35,901 bases of DNA from Pseudomonas sp. GM80 (GTDB taxonomy: Bacteria; Pseudomonadota; Gammaproteobacteria; Pseudomonadales; Pseudomonadaceae), in contig NZ_AKJD01000100.1 of the NCBI RefSeq assembly GCF_000282515.1, positions 1 to 35,901 of the forward strand. Reading direction: 5' to 3'. Every line of letters begins with the position of its first letter. Position 1 is the stretch's first letter. The translations under genes were made by a program, and so were the position numbers. Positions 25,014 to 32,062 of the stretch are shown here, in pieces. The notes under the pieces were generated by a model. The model searched no databases. It was given only the letters and a program-made list of their open reading frames with translations, and was not told the DNA's origin.

Positions 25014-25466
25014 TCAGGATTTCAAGGGCTCATCGATTTTGAAGTGCGCCCGCGCGGTGGCAATCGGTTCGCTTTCGGTACTTTGCCAGGCTGTGATGGC
25101 GACGTTGGCCACCCGCCGTCCCTGCCGGCACACCTGACATCTGGCCCAGGTATCGCGGAACTGCCCGGCGCGCAGGTAATCGAGGGAGAAATCGATAATC
25201 TTCGGCACGCCCGGCGTTTCGGTAAAAATCAGCAAATGAAGTGCCGCCGCCAGCTCCATGAATCCGGCGATCACCCCGCCATGAATGGCCGGCAATAAAG
25301 GGTTACCAATGTTGTCTTTGCTCGCTGGCAGCTTGAACAACAAGTCATCACCGACACGCGAGCATTCGATGCCGATCAAACCGGCGTAAGGGATCAATTG
25401 CAACAACGGCGCGTAGTCACCCTGCTGGTGGGCCTGCTGCAGTTGCTGCTTGAGGTCATCGCTCAT
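25014..25466 (-). CDS. PaaI-type hot-dog fold thioesterase, 150 aa
   Basis: A probable acyl-CoA thioesterase of the hot-dog fold. The helix motif AIHGGVIAGFMELAAALHLL (about 60-79) carries the HGG signature. IIDFSLDYLRAGQFRDTWARCQVCRQGRRVANVAITAW follows, with the strand pattern of the PaaI/YdiI group. Its ATG overlaps the stop of the upstream thioesterase by four bases. The two proteins differ in sequence and may form a pair with different substrates or a hetero-oligomer. The acyl group is not predictable. Confidence 0.9.
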   Translation of the reverse strand: MSDDLKQQLQQAHQQGDYAPLLQLIPYAGLIGIECSRVGDDLLFKLPASKDNIGNPLLPAIHGGVIAGFMELAAALHLLIFTETPGVPKIIDFSLDYLRAGQFRDTWARCQVCRQGRRVANVAITAWQSTESEPIATARAHFKIDEPLKS

Positions 25467-25939
25467 TGACCTGCTCCCTTGATCGCGCCGCCGAAGCCTT
25501 TGGTGCCTTTAAGGCCTTTACCCATACGCATGAAGGTCCCGACGACATGGGCGATGGGCTGTTCGGGATCGTCCTGATAGGCGAAACCACGGGCGAAGAT
25601 CACATCAGTAGTCACCCGATAGCATTGGGCGAAACCATAGACGTCTTTGTTCGGTTCAGCGGCATGCATATAGTCGATGCGTAGATCGAGCGTTGGACAG
25701 ACTTCGAACTCCGGCAACACGCACAGGGTCGACATCCCGCAGGCGGTGTCCATCAATGCAGTAATCGCGCCGCCGTGAATGACACCCGTCTGGGGGTTGC
25801 CGACGATTTTTTCACTGTACGGCAAGATCACCGTCAGCCCTTGCGCAGAAGCACTGTGCACCGCTAAGCCGAGCACTTGGCAATGACGAAGTGCCGATAA
25901 AAATCGCGTCGCGCGCTCAAAAACGGGGTTTTCGGACAT
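25463..25939 (-). CDS. PaaI-type hot-dog fold thioesterase, 158 aa
   Basis: The first of two translationally coupled hot-dog thioesterases. Typical segments are GVIHGGAITALMDTACGMSTL (about 71-91) with the HGG signature and CPTLDLRIDYMHAAEPNKDVYGFAQCYRVTTDVIFARGFAYQ. It ends with a Gly/Lys-rich tail MGKGLKGTKGFGGAIKGAGQ, which could be flexible. The frame is open up to 25990, but MSENPVFERATRFL at 25939 is the likely start, with GAGAG upstream. The overlap with the next gene suggests that the two act together. It is divergent from the small lipoprotein gene at 26098. Confidence 0.9.
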   Translation of the reverse strand: MSENPVFERATRFLSALRHCQVLGLAVHSASAQGLTVILPYSEKIVGNPQTGVIHGGAITALMDTACGMSTLCVLPEFEVCPTLDLRIDYMHAAEPNKDVYGFAQCYRVTTDVIFARGFAYQDDPEQPIAHVVGTFMRMGKGLKGTKGFGGAIKGAGQ

Positions 25940-26033
25940 TTGATAATTACTCTCGTTAGAGCCAATTGCCAGTAGTGAGCAATACAGCAAAAGTTCCCGG
26001 TAAAAACAAACTTATATATCTGAAAGAAATGAG

Positions 26034-26061
26034 GAACTTAACCCTCAGCGCCAAGCTCTTA
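26034..26061 (+). promoter_or_regulatory. Candidate AlgU/RpoE (sigma-22) promoter of the small lipoprotein gene
   Basis: GAACTT (26034-26039) is followed after 17 bases by TCTTA (26057-26061). This resembles the AlgU consensus GAACTT-N16/17-TCTGA. The ATG at 26098 is 37 bases downstream, leaving a short leader with a strong AAGGAG. The -35 match is complete; the -10 match is partial. Confidence 0.5.
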
Positions 26062-26097
26062 AGGCCAGTAGTTATTTTCCATAAGGAGAAACACCCC

Positions 26098-26334
26098 ATG
26101 CGTAAGACTTTAGCTATTGCCTTGATGTTGACCGCTTCCCTCGGTCTCGCTGCCTGCGATAAAAAATCCGAGGACAAAGCTCAAGATGCCAACCAACATG
26201 CTGAACAAGCTCAGCAAGACATGAACAAAGCTCAGGATAAAGTGAACGACGCTGCGAAAGAAAACGCCGAAGCTGCCAAAGCTCAGGCTGAATCGAACGC
26301 CGCCGCGCAAGACGAAGCTGCCAAGAAGCAATAA
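26098..26334 (+). CDS. Small coiled-coil lipoprotein, 78 aa
   Basis: The signal peptide MRKTLAIALMLTASLGLAAC ends with the lipobox LAAC (Cys20). The mature part (about 58 residues) is made almost entirely of Ala, Lys, Gln, Glu, Asp and Asn with an alanine-rich periodicity, and is expected to form one long amphipathic helix. It has no Trp, Tyr or Phe. In layout it resembles small alpha-helical envelope lipoproteins such as Lpp/OprI, but it is not an obvious orthologue and lacks a terminal peptidoglycan-linking Tyr-Arg-Lys; it ends AAKKQ. AAGGAG at 26083-26088 decides the ATG at 26098 over the longer frame from 25966. Envelope-stress control is inferred from the upstream AlgU-type site. Confidence 0.88.
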   Translation: MRKTLAIALMLTASLGLAACDKKSEDKAQDANQHAEQAQQDMNKAQDKVNDAAKENAEAAKAQAESNAAAQDEAAKKQ

Positions 26335-26355
26335 TCCGCTTTTTGCTGCAGAAAA

Positions 26356-26386
26356 AAAGAAAACCCGCCAAGTGCGGGTTTTCTTT
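26356..26386 (+). terminator. Bidirectional rho-independent terminator
   Basis: GAAAACCCGC and GCGGGTTTTC form a stem flanked by an A run on the left and a T run on the right. It serves the small lipoprotein gene (plus) and can also serve the convergent gene ending at 26414 (minus). Confidence 0.9.
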
Positions 26387-26413
26387 TGCCTGTGATTTAT
26401 TGTCAGATCAGCG

Positions 26414-27073
26414 TTACCCGCCACTTGTTGGCGGTGGCTGAAAGGCACAATCACCGGGATAACCGGGTCGCCCATCACACACCTTCAAACAACCCGCGCC
26501 GCTATTGAACTTGGCACTGACAGAGAGTGCATAACCGTACTGCGGCGTTGTCACGTTCAAAGACGTTGCACAGGACGTCTTGTCGTCAAAGCGAAACGTG
26601 ATCGTTTCATGCCGCTCACGACGTTCAAACAACAACGCGAAGGTATGGCCACTGTTCCACATTGATTTTGTCGGCACGACAAAACGATAGCGCTGTTCAT
26701 CCAGACGCTGGCCGAATACCTTGAAATCGCTGCGGCCATTCTCGATCCCGGCTTTCGGGTAGGGAATGGGCAGGATGTAGGGCAGCCCGGTCAGACCCTG
26801 TTTGACGTTCAGGCCTTTCTGAAAATAAGGCACTTCGATGTGCGGGATACCGCCGTAAGTGACGCGCTCATCGCCGTGAAATTTATTCTGCGATGGCTGG
26901 TAATCCGGGGCCAGCGCAAACTCGACGTCAAACGTCAGCAGCGCCTTGCTCGCATCCAGATTCTCCGAGAGAAACTCTCTGTCGGTTGCGCCATTGTTAC
27001 TCACGCAACCTCCCAGCGAGGCCGCCATTGCCATCAACAGCAAGAGGCCGTCACCCGACCGTGAATTGTTCAT
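26414..27073 (-). CDS. Uncharacterised lipoprotein, 219 aa
   Basis: I do not recognise the family. The N-terminus MNNSRSGDGLLLLMAMAASLGGC is a signal peptide with the lipobox LGGC (Cys23). The mature part is beta-rich in appearance, with aromatic residues spread throughout and no repeats. Three cysteines near the C-terminus (in DKTSCATSLN, AGCLKVCDG and GDCAFQ regions) are well suited to disulphides in the periplasm or on the cell surface. The frame opens at 27154, but the ATG at 27073 gives the signal peptide. It starts five bases after the stop of the 27079-27939 gene, so the two form a unit. Confidence 0.8.
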   Translation of the reverse strand: MNNSRSGDGLLLLMAMAASLGGCVSNNGATDREFLSENLDASKALLTFDVEFALAPDYQPSQNKFHGDERVTYGGIPHIEVPYFQKGLNVKQGLTGLPYILPIPYPKAGIENGRSDFKVFGQRLDEQRYRFVVPTKSMWNSGHTFALLFERRERHETITFRFDDKTSCATSLNVTTPQYGYALSVSAKFNSGAGCLKVCDGRPGYPGDCAFQPPPTSGG

Positions 27074-27078
27074 CAGGC

Positions 27079-27939
27079 TCAGCGCTCGGAAAGAGGTAAT
27101 GCGGGACCGAGGCCGCGGCCAATCAGTTCCCACGTGTCGTTTTTGGCTTGCCAATGGAAGCGCTGTGCAAACCAGGCAATCTGCATGTCCCGAGCCTGCC
27201 GGTGATTATTAACGTGGGGCACGCCATCCTTGATCGCCTGGGCCGCTTGCGCGTAAGCGCTTTTGAAGATGTCGGCCAATTCACCGACATTGGCATCGGC
27301 CGGCAATTTATAAGCGGCTACCAGGCCGTCCTCGCGCCCGGCCACCAGTATTTCCTTCGAGCGCAGATACGCGGCCACTTTATTGTCGGGAGACACCGAC
27401 ATCAGCGTCCCGACAACCCGGTAACCGCTGCCTTTGACGGCGGTGTCGAACCACAGCACCTCACCGGTTCGGGTATCCAGCGCGAGGCCTGATTCGGCGA
27501 ACAGCAGCAGGTCCTCGCGACCGGGTTGCGGCACGCCCCAGTCGGGAAAATTTTCATCCTGGAGCGGGCTGAGCAGGCGTGACAGCGGCGTGCCGTTCTG
27601 CACGCTGATCAGCAGTGTGCCGAGGCTGTCGGCGCGAGAAGTGATCGCCAGAAGCATCGGCTGGCCTTCATGTTGCGCCTTGATCGGCCGCACACCCTTG
27701 ACGACGTTCACGCCGAAAGGCCAGTACTCCTGCGAGCGAAACACGATGGTGTAGTGCGGCCCCGGACCATACAGACTGTTTTGCGTCGGGCGAATGAGGA
27801 AATCGCCCAGGCGCTTTGCCTCGGGCACCTCTGGCTGGGCGGATGGCGCGGCCTGCGCTAGCGCAGTCCCCAGCATTAGCGCCCCTATCCACCCGCCAAA
27901 TCGGCGCAAGGGTGATTTACGCGGTTGAAATCCGCTCAA
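27079..27939 (-). CDS. Uncharacterised exported protein, 286 aa
   Basis: I do not recognise the family. An Arg-rich N-terminus (MSGFQPRKSPLRRFGG) and hydrophobic stretch WIGALMLGTALAQA, cleaved before APSAQ, indicate export; the start is not fully certain. The mature protein has FLIRPTQNSLYGPGPHYTIVFRSQEYWPFGVNVV, then several short beta-like segments (LLISVQNGT, LLLFAESGLALDTRTGEVLWFD, VAAYLRSKEILVAG) that could be propeller-like blades. A helical C-terminal part follows, with FKSAYAQAAQAIKDGVPHVNNHRQARDMQIAWFAQRFHWQ. It is the first gene of a two-gene unit with the lipoprotein downstream. Confidence 0.78.
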   Translation of the reverse strand: MSGFQPRKSPLRRFGGWIGALMLGTALAQAAPSAQPEVPEAKRLGDFLIRPTQNSLYGPGPHYTIVFRSQEYWPFGVNVVKGVRPIKAQHEGQPMLLAITSRADSLGTLLISVQNGTPLSRLLSPLQDENFPDWGVPQPGREDLLLFAESGLALDTRTGEVLWFDTAVKGSGYRVVGTLMSVSPDNKVAAYLRSKEILVAGREDGLVAAYKLPADANVGELADIFKSAYAQAAQAIKDGVPHVNNHRQARDMQIAWFAQRFHWQAKNDTWELIGRGLGPALPLSER

Positions 27940-28026
27940 GAACTGCCTTCCATGAAAAACCGACGCCGGATGTTACAACGACACTCGGCTGATGCCCACT
28001 AGCCTGTCTGGCCGGCAGCTCTTCGC

Positions 28027-28428
28027 TCAGAGCAATACCGTTCTGAACGTCGGACTGACCATCAGCAACAACGAACACACCAGACCGACCAGCCACACCA
28101 GACTGCGCAATTTGGGCAGATCGGCGAGGTAGAACCACAAATAGATGATTCGCGCGATGACAAAGACGATCGCCAATGTATCGATCAGCCATCCCGCCGT
28201 TTGGGTGGTGTGCGCCATCAGCACACCCACCGCAAACAAAATGAACGCCTCGATGCTGTTCTGGTGCGCCGCCAGCGCCCGCGCGCCGTAACCGGTCAGT
28301 TGCGCCTGTTGCTGGCGCGGCAGGTGATTGTTGTAACCGCCCTGCTCTTTCATCGCCTTGCCCACCGGCAGGCGCGCGATATAAATCAACAATGCACTGA
28401 TAAACACACACCAGAACGGAATACTCAT
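28027..28428 (-). CDS. MAPEG family membrane protein
   Basis: The 133-residue protein of the MAPEG family (membrane-associated proteins in eicosanoid and glutathione metabolism) has four membrane helices: about 3-20, 55-75, 80-98 and 108-128. The family-typical LTGYGARALAAHQNSIEAFILFA lies at about 45-67. Bacterial members are poorly understood; some bind glutathione. The ATG at 28428 overlaps the stop of the upstream DUF599 gene by one base (TGATG). The frame also allows a TTG one codon earlier. Confidence 0.9.
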   Translation of the reverse strand: MSIPFWCVFISALLIYIARLPVGKAMKEQGGYNNHLPRQQQAQLTGYGARALAAHQNSIEAFILFAVGVLMAHTTQTAGWLIDTLAIVFVIARIIYLWFYLADLPKLRSLVWLVGLVCSLLLMVSPTFRTVLL

Positions 28429-29165
28429 CAAACGACCTCTTTGTTCGCCTCAGGGAGAGGCGCCTCTGTAGGGGTATAGACCATCACATCGAGAACGTCG
28501 GAATGAAACTCGCGTCGGTACAGCACCAACACCACACCGGCGCTCAGCAACATGAACAGCCACGGGCTGACGAACCACGCCAGCATGGTCATGCCGAAGT
28601 AGTAGGAGCGCAGGCCGAAGTTGAACTGGTTGGCCGCCATCGAAATCACCCGCGCCGCCCGCGCAGCGAACGCCTTGCGTTCCTGCTCGGAGACATGCCG
28701 CTCACCGATCATCGGTGCCGAACCGACCAGCACCGCCGCGAAGTTGTACTGACGCATGCACCAGCTGAAGGTGAAGAACGCGTAGACGAACACCATCGCC
28801 AGGCACAACAGCTTGATCTCCGACATGCCTTGCGAGGCCTGTTGCACCATCGGAATGTCTGCGAGCAACGACACCGCGCGCTCGGATGCGCCAAGTACGG
28901 TGAGAATGCCGGCGAGGATGATCAACGTGCTGGAGGCGAAGAACGAGGCGTTGCGCTCCAGATTGCCGATCACGCTGGCGTCGGCGATGCGGTTGTCACG
29001 CAGCAGCATGCGGCGCATCCAGTCTTCGCGGTACAAGTGCAGGACGCTGGCCAGGCACGCGGTGTCGCGGCCCTTCCACGAGGCATAACGGGTGTAACCG
29101 CCCCAGCAGATGACAAACCAGCACGCGGCAAGCAGGTGGATCAGATTGGCTTGGATGAACGACAT
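28428..29165 (-). CDS. DUF599 domain-containing membrane protein
   Basis: The 245-residue inner membrane protein of the DUF599 family has hydrophobic segments at about 6-22 (LIHLLAACWFVICWGGY), 75-95, 115-135, and a C-terminal pair at about 185-220. RMLLRDNRIADASVIGNLERNASFFASSTLIILAGILTVLGA is a family-typical core. The function is unknown. AAGGA lies six bases before the ATG at 29165. The longer frame from 29276 reads through the REPIN and is not credible. It is coupled to the MAPEG gene by a one-base overlap, so the two membrane proteins may work together. Confidence 0.9.
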   Translation of the reverse strand: MSFIQANLIHLLAACWFVICWGGYTRYASWKGRDTACLASVLHLYREDWMRRMLLRDNRIADASVIGNLERNASFFASSTLIILAGILTVLGASERAVSLLADIPMVQQASQGMSEIKLLCLAMVFVYAFFTFSWCMRQYNFAAVLVGSAPMIGERHVSEQERKAFAARAARVISMAANQFNFGLRSYYFGMTMLAWFVSPWLFMLLSAGVVLVLYRREFHSDVLDVMVYTPTEAPLPEANKEVV

Positions 29166-29193
29166 GCAATTCCTTGAATATAGATGCTGTACC

Positions 29194-29283
29194 TGTAGGA
29201 GTGAGCCTGCTCGCGAAAGCGGTGTGTCAGTCACCATTGAAGTTACCTGACACACCGCTATCGCGAGCAGGCTCACTCCTACA
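29194..29283. repeat. REPIN (family A) upstream of the DUF599 gene
   Basis: TGTAGGAGTGAGCCTGCTCGCGA starts at 29194 and its reverse complement ends at 29283. The inner part also pairs: GCGGTGTGTCAG (29219-29230) with CTGACACACCGC (29247-29258). The element can therefore fold into one nearly unbroken stem of more than 35 base pairs with a 16-base loop. It sits just upstream of the Shine-Dalgarno of the DUF599 gene and would lie in its leader if transcription starts further up. Confidence 0.9.
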
Positions 29284-29341
29284 TAAAAGCGATGCAGTTC
29301 TTCGACGTTAGCCTAGGGAAAAAGACACTGCCTGACGCCCA

Positions 29342-29377
29342 TAAAAAATGCCCCGTATCGTTTGATACGGGGCATTT
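29342..29377 (-). terminator. Rho-independent terminator of brnQ
   Basis: On the minus strand AAATGCCCCGTATC pairs with GATACGGGGCATTT around a four- to six-base loop, followed by TTTTTT. It is about 45 bases after the brnQ stop codon. Confidence 0.92.
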
Positions 29378-29420
29378 CTGTTTAAGCGCTAAAGACCTGC
29401 TTGTGGCGGGTCAGCCAACG

Positions 29421-30734
29421 TCAGGCAACCGCTTCGCTGCGCTTGCCCAGCAGGCGATCGCAAACCACTGCAACCACCAAGGTCATCACGCACGGCACCA
29501 ACCACGCCAGACCTTGCTCGCTCAGCGGCAGGTGCGACAGCTGCGTCGGCATCCAGTCAGCCAGTCCGGCGCCTTTCAGCGCATCAATACTGCCGAACAG
29601 GAACGACACCAGCATCACCGGGCCGAGAATACGCCCGTGTTCATGCCAGAAGTCTTTGCAGAAGCTCAGCGCCACCAGAACGATGCATGGCGGGTAAATC
29701 GCCGTCAGCACCGGAATGGAGAAGGCGATCAGCTTGGTCAGGCCGAGGTTGGATACCAGCAACGAGAACGCTGCAAGGATGATCACCAGGGTCTTGTACG
29801 ACAGCGGCAGCACGCGGCTGAAGTATTCGGCACAGGCGCAGGTCAGGCCGACCGCCGTCACCAGACAGGCCAGCGAGATCAGCACCGCGAGGAAACCGCT
29901 GCCCAGCGAACCGAAGGTGTGCTGCACGTAAGCGTGCAATACCGCTGCACCGTTGGTTGCACCGACGGCCACTTCATGGCTGCCGGAACCGAGGCGGAAC
30001 AGGCTGATGTACACCAGCGCCAGACCGACACCAGCAATCAACCCGGCGATGATCGCGTAACGGGTGATCAACTTCGGCGACTCGACGCCACGGGAACGGA
30101 TCGCGTTGACGATGACAATACCGAACACCAGCGCGCCAAGAGTATCCATGGTCAAGTAACCATTGATGAACCCCTGGGAGAACGGCGCCGCGACGTATTC
30201 GGGCGTGCCGTGACCGATGTCACCGGCCGGCAAGGCGAATGCAGCGATGCCGAGCACTGCCAGCGCGATGATCTTCAGCGGCGCGAGGAAACGGCCGACG
30301 GTGTCGAGCAAACGCCCAGGGTAGAGCGAGATGAAGAACACCAGCAGGAAGTACACCGAGCTGTAGAGGAACAGCGCCAGCGGGCTTTCACCGGTCAGCG
30401 GCGCCAGGCCCACTTCAAACGAAACGGTCGCGGTACGCGGGGTGGCGAACAACGGGCCGACCGCCAGGTAGCATGCAGCCGCCAGAATGCCGCCGGCGAC
30501 CTTGCCGATCGGGCTGCTCAGCGCGTCCATCGCCCCACCGACCTTGGCCAGTGCGACGACGGTGATCACCGGCAGACCCACTGCGGTGATCAGGAAGCCC
30601 AGCGCGGCCATCCAGACGTGAGGTCCGGCCTGCAAGCCAACGATCGGCGGGAAGATGATGTTGCCGGCCCCAACGAACAGGGCAAATGTCATAAAGCCAA
30701 GTGCCAGGATGTCCTGACCTTTCAAAACTTTCAT
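29421..30734 (-). CDS. brnQ: Branched-chain amino acid transport system II carrier protein
   Basis: BrnQ (LivCS family) imports leucine, isoleucine and valine with sodium or protons across the inner membrane. The 437-residue protein has about twelve hydrophobic segments. The N-terminus carries the family signature ILALGFMTFALFVGAGNIIFPP (9-30), and RTATVSFEVGLAPL near 100 is typical. The start ATG at 30734 has no strong Shine-Dalgarno. A leader may be long, since the nearest promoter-like boxes (TTGTAA/TAGCAG on the minus strand, 30869-30896) are about 135 bases upstream. It is a single-gene unit with its own terminator. Confidence 0.95.
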   Translation of the reverse strand: MKVLKGQDILALGFMTFALFVGAGNIIFPPIVGLQAGPHVWMAALGFLITAVGLPVITVVALAKVGGAMDALSSPIGKVAGGILAAACYLAVGPLFATPRTATVSFEVGLAPLTGESPLALFLYSSVYFLLVFFISLYPGRLLDTVGRFLAPLKIIALAVLGIAAFALPAGDIGHGTPEYVAAPFSQGFINGYLTMDTLGALVFGIVIVNAIRSRGVESPKLITRYAIIAGLIAGVGLALVYISLFRLGSGSHEVAVGATNGAAVLHAYVQHTFGSLGSGFLAVLISLACLVTAVGLTCACAEYFSRVLPLSYKTLVIILAAFSLLVSNLGLTKLIAFSIPVLTAIYPPCIVLVALSFCKDFWHEHGRILGPVMLVSFLFGSIDALKGAGLADWMPTQLSHLPLSEQGLAWLVPCVMTLVVAVVCDRLLGKRSEAVA

Positions 30735-31124
30735 TAAGGTAATACCACACTACTGAATCGGAATTTAGAGGGGGATTGCCCTGTGTAATTAGGGAAATGC
30801 TGTCGATCCGTATGGGACTGACCCTTAAAGCGCGTTGCATGCCTTGTGGGCGGTAGACGCAAAAATGGCTGCTAGCCTAACGAATTTGGCTTACAAACGC
30901 ACTGTTAGAGGGCGAACTATCCGATACGCGACGTTTTTGTGTCGCGTTTACGTATCTATTTTTCGTTGGGATGGCAAAGATCAAAAGATCGCAGCCTGCG
31001 GCAGCTCCTACATGGAATTGCATTTTCAGGGCGAACGGTCGGAATGCATTCATGGCCGGCAACCATCATCCCTGTAGGAGCTGCCGAAGGCTGCGATCTT
31101 TTGATCTTCTGATCTGCAGAAACG
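30735..31124. other. Non-coding interval between brnQ and sucD
   Basis: No credible protein gene is present; the short open frames here contain repeat sequence. It holds weak promoter boxes for brnQ (30869-30896) and a hairpin on the plus strand (30923-30956, CGCGAC with GTCGCG flanked by GATA and TATC) followed by TATTTTTCG, which looks like an intrinsic terminator with no upstream plus-strand gene. A family C REP pair follows at 30978-31107. Confidence 0.5.
30978..31107. repeat. REP-type inverted repeat (family C) downstream of sucD
   Basis: The left arm AGATCAAAAGATCGCAGCC...CAGCTCCTACA (30978-31012) and the right arm TGTAGGAGCTGCC...GGCTGCGATCTTTTGATCT (31073-31107) are near-perfect reverse complements with a 60-base spacer. 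The same family lies at 17684-17784. Confidence 0.85.
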
Positions 31125-31152
31125 ACAAAGGCCACTCGAAGGTGGCCTTTGT
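31125..31152 (-). terminator. Rho-independent terminator of the suc block
   Basis: On the minus strand ACAAAGGCCAC pairs with GTGGCCTTTGT around a six-base loop, followed by CGTTTC. It lies about 30 bases after the sucD stop. The T run is short but the stem is strong. Confidence 0.8.
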
Positions 31153-31180
31153 TTGGTGAAGCGTCAGCTAAGCGCGAGGC

Positions 31181-32062
31181 TTACTTGACAGCCCAACCGG
31201 TCAGCTCGGCCAGGGCCTTGCCGATGTCTGCCAGCGAACGCACGGTTTTAACGCCTGCGTCTTGCAGTGCAGCGAATTTCTCGTCTGCAGTGCCTTTGCC
31301 GCCAGAGATGATTGCGCCAGCATGGCCCATGCGCTTGCCCGGAGGAGCAGTCACACCAGCGATGTAGGAAACAACCGGCTTGGTCACGTGTGCCTTGATG
31401 TAGGCAGCCGCTTCTTCTTCAGCCGAACCGCCGATCTCACCGATCATTACGATCGCTTCGGTCTTCGGGTCTTCCTGGAACAGCTTCAGGATGTCGATGA
31501 AGTTCGAACCCGGGATCGGGTCACCACCGATGCCGACGCAAGTCGACTGACCGAAACCGGCGTCAGTGGTCTGCTTCACAGCTTCGTAGGTCAGGGTGCC
31601 GGAACGCGAAACGATACCGACCTTGCCTGGCAAGTGAATGTGACCTGGCATGATGCCGATCTTGCACTCGCCCGGAGTGATAACGCCTGGGCAGTTAGGG
31701 CCGATCAGGACTACGCCCAGCTCGTCGCACTTAACTTTAGCGTCCAGCATGTCCAGGGTAGGAATGCCTTCAGTGATGCAGACGATCAGCTTGATGCCGC
31801 CGAATGCCGCTTCCAGGATCGAATCTTTGCAGAAAGGAGCCGGAACGTAGATCACGGATGCGGTAGCGCCAGTGGCTTCTACTGCGTCTTTAACGGTGTT
31901 GAACACTGGCAGACCCAGGTGTTCGGTGCCGCCTTTGCCAGGAGTAACGCCACCAACCATCTTGGTGCCGTATTCGATGGCTTGCTGGGTGTGGAAACTA
32001 CCTTGCGAACCGGTAATACCCTGGCAGATAACTTTGGTGTCTTTATTGATCAGGACGCTCAT
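31181..32062 (-). CDS. sucD: Succinyl-CoA synthetase (ADP-forming) subunit alpha
   Basis: SucD is the CoA-binding and histidine-phosphorylated subunit of succinyl-CoA synthetase in the TCA cycle. The 293-residue protein has ITGSQGSFHTQQAIEYGTK (16-34, CoA site), VPAPFCKDSILEA (73-85), GPNCPGVITPGECKIGIMPG (121-140) and the phosphorylated His247 in PGKRMGHAGAII. Its start overlaps the sucC stop by one base. A strong terminator follows. Confidence 0.98.
   Translation of the reverse strand: MSVLINKDTKVICQGITGSQGSFHTQQAIEYGTKMVGGVTPGKGGTEHLGLPVFNTVKDAVEATGATASVIYVPAPFCKDSILEAAFGGIKLIVCITEGIPTLDMLDAKVKCDELGVVLIGPNCPGVITPGECKIGIMPGHIHLPGKVGIVSRSGTLTYEAVKQTTDAGFGQSTCVGIGGDPIPGSNFIDILKLFQEDPKTEAIVMIGEIGGSAEEEAAAYIKAHVTKPVVSYIAGVTAPPGKRMGHAGAIISGGKGTADEKFAALQDAGVKTVRSLADIGKALAELTGWAVK

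Noticed and set aside
22973..25042. A 689-codon plus-strand frame opposite htpG, the longest frame in the window.
   Set aside because: htpG on the other strand is beyond doubt. The antisense product has no family resemblance and its start overlaps the htpG terminator.
27917..28411. A 164-codon minus-strand frame overlapping the MAPEG gene in another phase.
   Set aside because: It lacks a credible start, conflicts with the MAPEG protein and has no family sequence.
29292..30737. A 481-codon plus-strand frame opposite brnQ.
   Set aside because: BrnQ carries its full family signature on the minus strand; the opposite frame is a His/Gln/Arg-rich shadow.
30877..31062. A 61-codon minus-strand frame between brnQ and sucD.
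   Set aside because: It is made largely of REP sequence, has no ribosome binding site and no similarity to known small proteins.
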